From positions 1 to 22,765 of the forward strand of contig JBJHCH010000053.1 in assembly GCA_050485905.1 (NCBI GenBank): a stretch of DNA of 22,765 nucleotides. The letters run 5' to 3'. Source of the stretch: JAWLCA01 sp050485905 (GTDB lineage Bacteria; Pseudomonadota; Alphaproteobacteria; Rhodobacterales; Rhodobacteraceae). The position numbers were made by a program, and so were the translations under genes. Within the stretch, counting starts at the first letter, position 1. Every line of letters begins with the position of its first letter. The notes beneath the pieces are model-generated. The model did no database searches. It saw only the letters and a list, made by a program, of their open reading frames with translations, and had not been told where the DNA came from. Below, piece after piece: positions 1 to 6,425 of the stretch.

Positions 1-565
1 GCCCCCGCTTGTAGGAGAACGACTGCACCGAGACCGCCAGCTTTGCCACCCCGCTGCGGTCGAACCAGCGAGCGAGTTCGGCCCGCAAGTCATGGGGCGA
101 CATCCGGCTGGTGTCGATCAGCACGCCCGCGCGGGCGCGGATCGGGGCAAGCAGGTCGATCTCGCGGTCGATGCCCAGCGCGGGCGGGCCGGCCGGGGCC
201 AACGGATGCCGGCGCCGCGTCTCGCCATAGCGCAGCAGCAGCGTCTCGCGGTCGCAGTCCAGAAACAGAACCTCGGGTTCAGTCTCGGGCCGCCGGGTCA
301 GCCGGTCGATCAGTTCGATCAGCGCCGCGGCGCTGAAATCGCGGTTCCGCACGTCGATCCCCAGCGCCAGCGGTGGCCCGACCGGCGGACCATCAAGCAG
401 CCGCGGGATCAGCGACAGCGGCAGGTTGTCGATAGCCTCGTATCCCAGATCCTCCAGCACGTTGATCGCGGTGGACCGACCCGCGCCCGACGGGCCGGTG
501 ACGAGCACGATACGACGCCCGCCGGCGCGGCGCTCGGTGAGGTTGGTTTGCAACGGGGCGGTCAT
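1..565 (-). CDS. rapZ: RapZ family nucleotide-binding adaptor, partial (C-terminus beyond window)
   Basis: Translation of the minus strand from the ATG at 565 gives 188 complete codons before the window edge; family members are about 290-300 residues, so roughly the last third is missing. The N-terminal P-loop-like segment GPSGAGRST lies at residues 24-32, followed by the family stretch LEDLGYEAIDNLP. The motif YGETRRRHPL near residue 114 is typical of RapZ/YvcJ proteins. In enterobacteria RapZ is an RNA-binding adaptor controlling glucosamine-6-phosphate synthase; in alphaproteobacteria the role is less defined, and the gene usually sits beside hprK and PTS genes. The canonical Walker A lysine is an arginine here (R30). 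The start lies 28 nt beyond the hprK stop, so it is probably the fourth gene of the chvI-chvG-hprK unit. Identity is confident; function in this organism is inferred. Confidence 0.9.
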   Translation of the reverse strand, partial: MTAPLQTNLTERRAGGRRIVLVTGPSGAGRSTAINVLEDLGYEAIDNLPLSLIPRLLDGPPVGPPLALGIDVRNRDFSAAALIELIDRLTRRPETEPEVLFLDCDRETLLLRYGETRRRHPLAPAGPPALGIDREIDLLAPIRARAGVLIDTSRMSPHDLRAELARWFDRSGVAKLAVSVQSFSYKRG

Positions 566-593
566 GGCGGGCTCGGGGCTGGCGCGGATGGGG

Positions 594-1019
594 TCAGGCG
601 GAACGTCCCGACAGGACATATTGCCGGATCGCAGCGGGGAAATGGGCGCTCGCCACGTTTTGAAGCAAAGGCAGGCGGCGGTCCAGCAGGATGATCTCGC
701 GCTGCGGCGGCAGCCGGTCGGTTTCCTGGCGGGAAAGGTCGATGACCAGCGCGACCTCGGCCTCGGCCAGCGGATCGGCGCGCAAGAGGCCCACGCCGCG
801 CGCCTCGATCAGCCCCAGCAGGGGCGCGGGCGCGGTGGCGAAAAGCGCCCCGTCACGCGGGGTCAGGATGGTGCGGTCGTCGGCGACCAGCCTTGCGCCC
901 AGCGCCATCAGTTGCAGCGCAAGGGCCGATTTCCCCGATCCTGACGGTCCCATGATGACAATGCCGCGCGCATCGATGGCGACTGTGGTGGCGTGGAGCG
1001 TCTGCGCGCCATCGCTCAC
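594..1019 (-). CDS. hprK: Short-form HPr kinase/phosphorylase
   Basis: 141 residues, made only of the catalytic domain. The Walker A motif GPSGSGKS is at residues 24-31, followed by LVADD at 44-48, and the second family signature (LIEARGVGLL) lies near residues 70-79. Firmicute HprK is about 310 residues with an extra N-terminal domain; the short form is normal in alphaproteobacteria. The expected reaction is ATP-dependent phosphorylation of a regulatory serine of HPr in a regulatory rather than sugar-transporting PTS. The start is GTG, sharing the four bases GTGA with the chvG stop, so translation is probably coupled. HPr and EIIA genes are not in the window; in related genomes they lie further downstream, which would be beyond the left edge. 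Confidence 0.9.
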   Translation of the reverse strand: MSDGAQTLHATTVAIDARGIVIMGPSGSGKSALALQLMALGARLVADDRTILTPRDGALFATAPAPLLGLIEARGVGLLRADPLAEAEVALVIDLSRQETDRLPPQREIILLDRRLPLLQNVASAHFPAAIRQYVLSGRSA

Positions 1020-2806
1020 AGCGGCAGGCCGACGACGAAGCGCGCGCCCAGCGGATCGGAGGTCGGATCTGCCTCGGTCGGGCGGATGTTCTCGGCCCAG
1101 ATGACGCCGCCATGCGCCTCGACGATCTGGCGCGAGATGGCGAGGCCGAGGCCGGAGTGGTTGCCGAACTGCCCCGGCGGGCGTTCCGAATAGAACCGGC
1201 GAAAGACCTTGGTCAGTGCTTCTTCGGGGATGCCGGGGCCGGTGTCTTCGACCACCACAAGGACGCGATTGTCGCGCCGCCGCGCCCAGAGCCGCACCGC
1301 ATCGCCATCCTCGCAGAACGAGATCGCGTTGGAGATCAGGTTGACGAAGACCTGCGCCAGCCGCGCCTCCAGCCCCTGCACGACGATGGGTTCGGCGGGC
1401 AGGTCGCAGACGAATTCCACGCCCTTCTCGGCCGCCTGCATGGTCAGGAAATCGGCAAGCCCCGCGAGGGTGGTCAGCAGGTCGAACTGCTGCTCCTCTT
1501 CCTTCACCAGTTCGCTGTCGAGCCGCGAGGCGTTGGAGATGTCGGAGACGAGCCGGTCGAGGCGGCGCACGTCATGTTCGATCACCGCCAGCAGCCGCTC
1601 GCGCTGATCGTCGCGGCGGGCAAGGCGCAGCGTGCCGACGGCCGAGCGCAGGCTGGCCAGCGGGTTCTTGATCTCATGCGCCACGTCGGCGGCGAACTGT
1701 TCGTTGGCGTCGATCCGGTCATACAGCGCCCCCACCATGCTGCGCATGGCGCCGGCGAGGCGACCGATCTCATCCTTGCGGCCGGTGAAATCGGGGATGC
1801 GGATACGGCCCGGCCCCATCCGCCGGCTGTTGCGGTCACGCCCCCGCTCTGCCGCGCTGGCAAGGTCGGACAGTGGCGTGGCAATGGTCGAGGCCAGAAC
1901 CAGGCTCAGGCCGATGGAGACCAAGAGCGCGATGACGAACATCTGCAGCACCAGTTCGCGTTCGGCGCGGATCAGCTCGTCGATCTCGCCCGCCGCGCTG
2001 GTGACCGCTGCGACGCCGACGACCGCGTCGCCCTGCCAGATCGGGATGGCGACCGCAAAGATGGTGGCGCCAGCGGCGTCGCGGTCGGTCACGATCTGCG
2101 GTGTGCCGGTCAGGGCGGCGGGGAACAGGCTGCGCGCGAGGTCGGTGGCGTTGCGGTCGATGCCGTCGCTTTCCTGGCGCCCTATCCGGGCAATCCCCTC
2201 CCACAGGCTGTTGAGGAAATCGGTGATCACCGTGCTGCGGGGGTCGCGGTCCAGCCCGACGATGGGGCTTGGGCTGCGGCGGGTCTGCCCCCGTGTTTCG
2301 GCGACGATGCCGCCATCGGGGTCGAAAACGATGACCTCGGTCCCGGCCTGAAGGGTCAGTCCGCCCAGAAGCGCCTGCGCGGTCGGCGCCGCAAGCGGCG
2401 CGGCGGCGGCCCCGTTGAAGCCAAGCTCGAAAACATCGGCGACCAGACGCGCCTCAGCCACCAGTCCACGCTCGCGCTGAAGCACAAGGCTGTCACGGAA
2501 CGGATGCATGTAGAGCACGCCCGCGACCAGCACGATGAGACCGAGCAGGTTGAAGACAATGATCTTGCGCGCAAGGGGGGAGCGGTTCAGCGCGATGCGT
2601 CCGCCGGTCATCCCCACGCCCAGACCGGCCGACGGGTTGTCGATGCGCGGCGATCCGCGGAAGTTACCGGTCGCGCTGCCCCCTGCCTCGCGCGCACCGC
2701 CGTCAGCCTGAGCCGGCCCGGATTTCGGCGCAGAACGATCCGGCGACACGTCCGGCAGTTTCTCCGGGTGCGGTGGGGCCGGGTCGATCTGGCGCGCCTG
2801 GGTCAT
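1016..2806 (-). CDS. chvG: Sensor histidine kinase ChvG (ExoS/BvrS type)
   Basis: 596-residue membrane kinase. A proline-, glycine- and charge-rich cytoplasmic leader of about 80 residues precedes TM1 (about 82-100). A periplasmic sensor region spans about 105-283 and TM2 about 284-306, followed by a HAMP linker. The phospho-acceptor helix has the H box ADVAHEIKNPLASLR with His377. The ATPase domain carries the N box (NLISNAISF), the G1 box (DTGPGIPEE) and the G2 box (GLGLAISRQIVEAHGG). In Agrobacterium, Sinorhizobium and Brucella the orthologous system senses acid or envelope stress and controls envelope, exopolysaccharide and central-carbon genes, pckA among them. The ATG overlaps the chvI stop as ATGA, supporting this start over the internal ATG at residue 66. 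Its signal in this organism is unknown. Confidence 0.95.
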   Translation of the reverse strand: MTQARQIDPAPPHPEKLPDVSPDRSAPKSGPAQADGGAREAGGSATGNFRGSPRIDNPSAGLGVGMTGGRIALNRSPLARKIIVFNLLGLIVLVAGVLYMHPFRDSLVLQRERGLVAEARLVADVFELGFNGAAAAPLAAPTAQALLGGLTLQAGTEVIVFDPDGGIVAETRGQTRRSPSPIVGLDRDPRSTVITDFLNSLWEGIARIGRQESDGIDRNATDLARSLFPAALTGTPQIVTDRDAAGATIFAVAIPIWQGDAVVGVAAVTSAAGEIDELIRAERELVLQMFVIALLVSIGLSLVLASTIATPLSDLASAAERGRDRNSRRMGPGRIRIPDFTGRKDEIGRLAGAMRSMVGALYDRIDANEQFAADVAHEIKNPLASLRSAVGTLRLARRDDQRERLLAVIEHDVRRLDRLVSDISNASRLDSELVKEEEQQFDLLTTLAGLADFLTMQAAEKGVEFVCDLPAEPIVVQGLEARLAQVFVNLISNAISFCEDGDAVRLWARRRDNRVLVVVEDTGPGIPEEALTKVFRRFYSERPPGQFGNHSGLGLAISRQIVEAHGGVIWAENIRPTEADPTSDPLGARFVVGLPL

Positions 2807-3504
2807 GCCTCGTTGTATCTGTAGCCGATACCGTAGAGCGTTTCGATCGCACAGAACTCGGAATCTACATGCCGCATCTTCTTCCGTAGCCGCTTGATAT
2901 GGCTGTCGATGGTGCGGTCGTCGACATAGACCTGATCGTCATAGGCCACATCCATCAACTGATCGCGGCTTTTAACAAAACCCGGTCGCTGCGCCAGAGC
3001 CTGAAGCAGCAGGAACTCTGTCACCGTCAGGGTCACCTCTTGTCCCTGCCACGTCACGGAATGGCGCAGCGGATCCATCGTCAGGCTGCCGCGAGTGATC
3101 ACTCGGGTTTCTTCCACCTGGGTTTCGTCGCCGCTTGCCAGCGCGTTCTGCCGGCGCAGCAGGGCACGGATCCGTTCGACCAACAGCCTTTGGGAGAACG
3201 GCTTCTTCATGTAGTCGTCCGCACCCATGCGGAGGCCCAGAACCTCGTCGATCTCATCATCCTTTGAGGTCAGGAAGATCACCGGCATGGCCGTCTTCTG
3301 ACGCAGCCTCTGCAGCAGATCCATGCCGTCCATGCGCGGCATCTTGATGTCGAGGACTGCAATGTCGGGCATCCTTCGATTGAAAGCGTCCAGCGCGGAC
3401 TGACCGTCGTTGAATGTCTCGACCTCGAACCCTTCGGATTCGAGAGTGATTGATACGGATGTCAGGATGTTCCTGTCATCGTCGACAAGCGCGATCCTAG
3501 ACAT
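2803..3504 (-). CDS. chvI: Response regulator ChvI (OmpR/PhoB family)
   Basis: 233 residues: receiver domain (about 3-118) and winged-helix DNA-binding domain (about 135-230). The acidic pocket is the DDD run at residues 8-10; the phospho-acceptor is D52 in AVLDIKMPRMDG; T79 (FLTS) and K101 (KKPF) complete the switch residues. The C-terminal TVTEFLLLQAL and RTIDSHIKRLRKK segments are the OmpR-type recognition half. The opening MSRIALVDDDRNILTSVS is nearly invariant in alphaproteobacterial ChvI. It is the first gene of the chvI-chvG-hprK-rapZ unit, divergent from pckA across 373 bp; in Agrobacterium ChvI controls pckA, so regulation across this gap is plausible but not shown. AAGGAA lies about 8 nt before the ATG. 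A possible 23-codon leader reading frame overlaps the start. Confidence 0.96.
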   Translation of the reverse strand: MSRIALVDDDRNILTSVSITLESEGFEVETFNDGQSALDAFNRRMPDIAVLDIKMPRMDGMDLLQRLRQKTAMPVIFLTSKDDEIDEVLGLRMGADDYMKKPFSQRLLVERIRALLRRQNALASGDETQVEETRVITRGSLTMDPLRHSVTWQGQEVTLTVTEFLLLQALAQRPGFVKSRDQLMDVAYDDQVYVDDRTIDSHIKRLRKKMRHVDSEFCAIETLYGIGYRYNEA

Positions 3505-3568
3505 CGGGGCGTTCCTTGCCTGCGACGCGGCGCGGGCTGCCGCGGAAACTGTTCTGCTTTTGGGTCAT
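3497..3568 (-). CDS. Possible 23-codon leader reading frame overlapping the chvI start
   Basis: A minus-strand frame begins with ATG at 3568, preceded by AAGGAC at a spacing of about 5 nt. It encodes a short, strongly basic peptide beginning MTQKQNSFRGSPRR. It ends at a TAG (3499-3497) that lies just inside chvI, in another frame, so termination occurs 5 nt past the chvI ATG. This geometry would allow translational coupling or termination-reinitiation. There is no homology I recognise, and a frame this short can arise by chance in GC-rich DNA. Treat it as a candidate only. Confidence 0.22.
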   Translation of the reverse strand: MTQKQNSFRGSPRRVAGKERPDV

Positions 3569-3877
3569 AGTTGTCCTTGCAACGGAAATAATCAACCGGC
3601 AAGTGCGAATCACCCGAGACGCACACCTCTGAGTGAGCGTGAATATCGTAAAGATTGCCTGAGCCTGCACGCATGGGGCCGCCATTCGACATGCGATCAG
3701 GGCAATCTGACGGCATGGTGTCGCTTGGTTGCGCTAACGTCTGGCCTGATCCTGTTCCCCTTGAGGCAGGCCATGATATAGCCCGATTGTCAGTAACATT
3801 GTTGCGTGACCGTTGGCGCCCGGCCGGTCCCAACGCACAGGTGACAGTCGAAGGCCCGGCGGCGACAGGAGCGAACG
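3505..3877. promoter_or_regulatory. Divergent chvI/pckA intergenic region (373 bp)
   Basis: The region is noticeably more AT-rich than its flanks and must hold the promoters for chvI (leftward) and pckA (rightward). I see no confident -35/-10 pair. Near pckA there is a dyad with GTCA at 3789-3792 and TGAC at 3807-3810, separated by 14 bases, whose centre (AACATTGTT, 3795-3803) is itself a near-palindrome. This is a reasonable place for a regulator, about 70-90 bp before the pckA ATG. A purine-rich stretch (GACAGGAGCGA) immediately precedes the pckA ATG at 3878 and supplies its ribosome binding site. Confidence 0.45.
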
Positions 3878-5476
3878 ATGGATCAAGGACGAGTTAACCC
3901 GGCGCAGAGGCTTGAAGATCAGGGCATCAGCGCGCTTGGCAGCGTTCATTACAACCTGATCGAGCCTGCGCTGATCGAAGCGGCCATCGCGCGGGGCGAG
4001 GGGCGGCTGGGTCGCGGGGGCACGCTGCTCGTATCCACCGGCACCCATACCGGCCGCTCTCCCAAGGACAAGTTCGTCGTCCGCACGCCCACTGTCGATG
4101 CCCATATCTGGTGGGAAAACAACGCGCCGATGACGCCCGAGGCGTTCGATGTGCTGCATGCCGACATGCTGGCACACATGGCGGGCCGCGATTACTTCGT
4201 GCAGGATCTTTACGCGGGGGCCGACCCCGCCCACCGGCTTGACGTGCGCGTTGTGACGGAACTCGCCTGGCACGGACTTTTCATCCGGCACCTGCTGCGC
4301 CGCCCCGGCCGGGCGGAACTTGACCGTTTCGTGCCGGATTTCACGATCATCAACTGCCCCAGCTTCACCGCTGACCCGGCGCGCCACGGCTGCCGCAGCG
4401 GCACGGTGATCGCCCTGAACTTTGACCGCCGGATGATCCTGATCGGCGGCACCGCCTATGCAGGGGAGAACAAGAAGTCCGTCTTCTCGCTTCTGAACTA
4501 CCTGCTGCCGGACAAGGGCATCATGCCGATGCACTGTTCGGCCAACCACGCGCCGGGCAATCCGGTGGACACTGCCGTATTCTTTGGCCTGTCCGGCACC
4601 GGCAAGACCACGCTGTCAGCCGATCCGGCGCGGGTGCTGATTGGTGACGACGAACATGGCTGGTCCGACCGCGGCACGTTCAACTTTGAGGGCGGCTGCT
4701 ACGCGAAGACGATCAACCTGTCGGCCGAGGCGGAGCCGGAGATCTTTGCCACGACATCGAAGTTCGGCACCGTGATCGAGAACATGGTGTTCGATCCCGA
4801 GACGCTGGACCTTGATTTCGAGGATGACAGCCTGACCGCAAACATGCGTTGTGCCTATCCGCTGGATTACATCTCCAACGCCTCTGACACGGCACTTGGC
4901 GGCCATCCGCGCAACATCATCATGCTGACCTGCGATGCCTTTGGCGTGCTGCCACCGATCGCGCGGCTGACACCGGCGCAGGCGATGTATCACTTCCTGT
5001 CAGGGTTCACGTCGAAGGTGGCGGGCACCGAACAGGGTGTGACCGAGCCGCAGCCAACGTTCTCCACCTGCTTTGGCGCACCGTTCATGCCGCGCCGGCC
5101 CGAGGTCTATGGCAAGCTGCTGCAACAGAAGATTGCCAAACACGGGGCAACCTGCTGGCTGGTGAACACCGGCTGGACTGGCGGCGCCTATGGCACCGGC
5201 CGCCGGATGCCGATCCGGGCGACGCGGGCGCTGCTGACGGCGGCGCTGGACGGGTCGCTCGTGACGGGAGAGTTCCGCCGCGATCCCAATTTCGGGTTTG
5301 ACGTTCCGGTTGCAGTGCCCGGCGTGGAAACCGGGTTGCATAATCCGCGCGGAACCTGGGCGGATGCCGCGGCCTATGACGCGCAAGCAGCACGGCTGGT
5401 TGCAATGTTTGCGGACAACTTCGCCCAGTATGTTCCCTATATCGACGAGGATGTGAAAGCCGCGGCTATCGGCTGA
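3878..5476 (+). CDS. pckA: Phosphoenolpyruvate carboxykinase (ATP)
   Basis: 532 residues, the usual length for ATP-dependent PEP carboxykinase. It converts oxaloacetate plus ATP to PEP, CO2 and ADP in the cytosol, the first committed step of gluconeogenesis from C4 acids. Visible motifs are TGRSPKDKF (58-66, oxaloacetate site), GTAYAGENKK (191-200, including a metal-binding lysine), the P-loop GLSGTGKT (237-244), and the kinase-2-like LIGDDEHGW (254-262). The C-terminal NTGWTGGAYGTGRRM adenine/phosphate-binding segment is intact. It stands alone, divergent from chvI and convergent with the TauE/SafE gene 16 bp away. In Agrobacterium, pckA is also next to chvGI and belongs to its regulon. With mcd nearby it fits growth on acetate or other C2 substrates. 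No defects seen. Confidence 0.98.
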   Translation: MDQGRVNPAQRLEDQGISALGSVHYNLIEPALIEAAIARGEGRLGRGGTLLVSTGTHTGRSPKDKFVVRTPTVDAHIWWENNAPMTPEAFDVLHADMLAHMAGRDYFVQDLYAGADPAHRLDVRVVTELAWHGLFIRHLLRRPGRAELDRFVPDFTIINCPSFTADPARHGCRSGTVIALNFDRRMILIGGTAYAGENKKSVFSLLNYLLPDKGIMPMHCSANHAPGNPVDTAVFFGLSGTGKTTLSADPARVLIGDDEHGWSDRGTFNFEGGCYAKTINLSAEAEPEIFATTSKFGTVIENMVFDPETLDLDFEDDSLTANMRCAYPLDYISNASDTALGGHPRNIIMLTCDAFGVLPPIARLTPAQAMYHFLSGFTSKVAGTEQGVTEPQPTFSTCFGAPFMPRRPEVYGKLLQQKIAKHGATCWLVNTGWTGGAYGTGRRMPIRATRALLTAALDGSLVTGEFRRDPNFGFDVPVAVPGVETGLHNPRGTWADAAAYDAQAARLVAMFADNFAQYVPYIDEDVKAAAIG

Positions 5477-5492
5477 CGCCCGCGCGCCGCGT

Positions 5493-6263
5493 TCAGGCGA
5501 GAAAGGCGCGGCGCAGCAGGTTTGCCCCTGTCAGCAGCAGCAGGATCAGTGTCCAGCGACGAAAGCGCTCTGCATCCAGTCGGTCCTGCAACTGAAACCC
5601 GAGCCACATCCCGATCGCAGCGGGCAGGCAGAGGATCGCCGAGAACGGCAATGTCTGCTCGTTGAGCACACCCGAGAAGAGGTGAGCGCCAAGCAGTACG
5701 AAGGCGCCGAGCATGAAACTTACGCCAAGCACACGGATCATTTCCGCCTTCTCGGCGCCGACCGAGAGCAGATAGACGATCACGGGCGGTCCCCAGACGC
5801 CCGAGACGCCACCATAGAGCCCGCCGATCAGACCCAGCCCGTACTCCGCCCTTTCGCGGTGATCCAGCCGAAAGGCGAGGCTGCGGCCTGCCAGTTGCAC
5901 GCCCGCAAAGGCCATGATCGGAACGCCCAGAAGCCCCAGCATCAGCCCCTGTGGGATGACCCGCACAAAGGGGGCTGCGATCAGGATACCAACCAGGATC
6001 ATGCCGATCATCCGGCGATAGCGGATCAACGAGACCCAGGCCGCGCCCCAACCTTGGCGAAAGGACTGATGCGTATTCGTCGTCACAACCGAAAGGATCA
6101 ATCCGGCAAGCGCCGTTTCGGGCGGCATGAATGAGGCGAAGCCCGAGATCATGATCAGCGGCATCGCAAAACCGATCGTGCCCTTCACGAAGCCCGCGAA
6201 CAGCGTTATCGCCACAGCGGCCCAGAAAGCCAGCGGATCGAGCCCGGCCGAAAACAGTTCCAT
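5493..6263 (-). CDS. TauE/SafE family permease (sulfite exporter-like)
   Basis: 256 residues, almost entirely hydrophobic, with about eight predicted membrane segments in the two-repeat layout of the TauE/SafE (DUF81) family. The first repeat carries the family motif FAGFVKGTIGFAMPLIM (about 23-39). The second repeat carries GLIGGLYGGVSGVWGPPVIVYLL (about 144-166), with the conserved glycine-rich loop and GPP. Family members export or import organosulfonate-related anions, sulfite or other small anions; the substrate cannot be read from sequence. The ATG at 6263 has a purine-rich GAGGGACAGG just upstream on the minus strand. Divergent from mcd across 162 bp and convergent with pckA. No sulfonate-degradation genes lie nearby, so a sulfur role is not supported by context. 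Confidence 0.88.
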   Translation of the reverse strand: MELFSAGLDPLAFWAAVAITLFAGFVKGTIGFAMPLIMISGFASFMPPETALAGLILSVVTTNTHQSFRQGWGAAWVSLIRYRRMIGMILVGILIAAPFVRVIPQGLMLGLLGVPIMAFAGVQLAGRSLAFRLDHRERAEYGLGLIGGLYGGVSGVWGPPVIVYLLSVGAEKAEMIRVLGVSFMLGAFVLLGAHLFSGVLNEQTLPFSAILCLPAAIGMWLGFQLQDRLDAERFRRWTLILLLLTGANLLRRAFLA

Positions 6264-6425
6264 CCTGTCCCTCGCGTTTTGACGCTCTATATCGCGGCAT
6301 CGGGAGCGCTGCAGCGCAAAACGACAGAGACATTTTCATGCCGAATCTCCGCGCGCATTGAATTAATGTTGCGCTGCACCTGCAAACAGCCTATCTCGGG
6401 CCCAACAGTTGAACAGGAGTTCACG
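6264..6425. promoter_or_regulatory. tauE/mcd divergent promoter region with two TGCA-core palindromes
   Basis: Two dyads share the octamer GCGCTGCA. The first is a perfect 12-bp palindrome, GCGCTGCAGCGC, at 6306-6317. The second is TTGCGCTGCACCTGCAA at 6369-6385, an inverted repeat TTGC-N9-GCAA with a TGCA inside. The octamers start 65 bp apart, about six helical turns. TGC/GCA-rich dyads are typical of some alphaproteobacterial regulators of C2/storage metabolism such as PhaR; that assignment here is inference. CAGGAG at 6413-6418 precedes the mcd ATG at 6426. Confidence 0.45.

Noticed and set aside
1112..2824. Long plus-strand open frame (570 codons) opposite chvG
   Set aside because: It is antisense to a complete, motif-rich histidine kinase; long antisense frames are expected in GC-rich coding DNA, and the product has no recognisable domain.
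5484..5514. Terminator between pckA and the TauE/SafE gene
   Set aside because: An 8-bp stem (GCGCCGCG/CGCGGCGC) exists, but the loop is 15 nt, it enters the tauE coding region, and there is no T run.
5493..6263. Sulfonate (taurine) degradation locus
   Set aside because: Only the permease-like gene is present; no tauABC, xsc or sulfite-handling genes are in the window.
6279..6425. 49-codon N-terminal extension of mcd
   Set aside because: The extension covers the divergent promoter region with its palindromes, and the ATG at 6426 has a good ribosome site.
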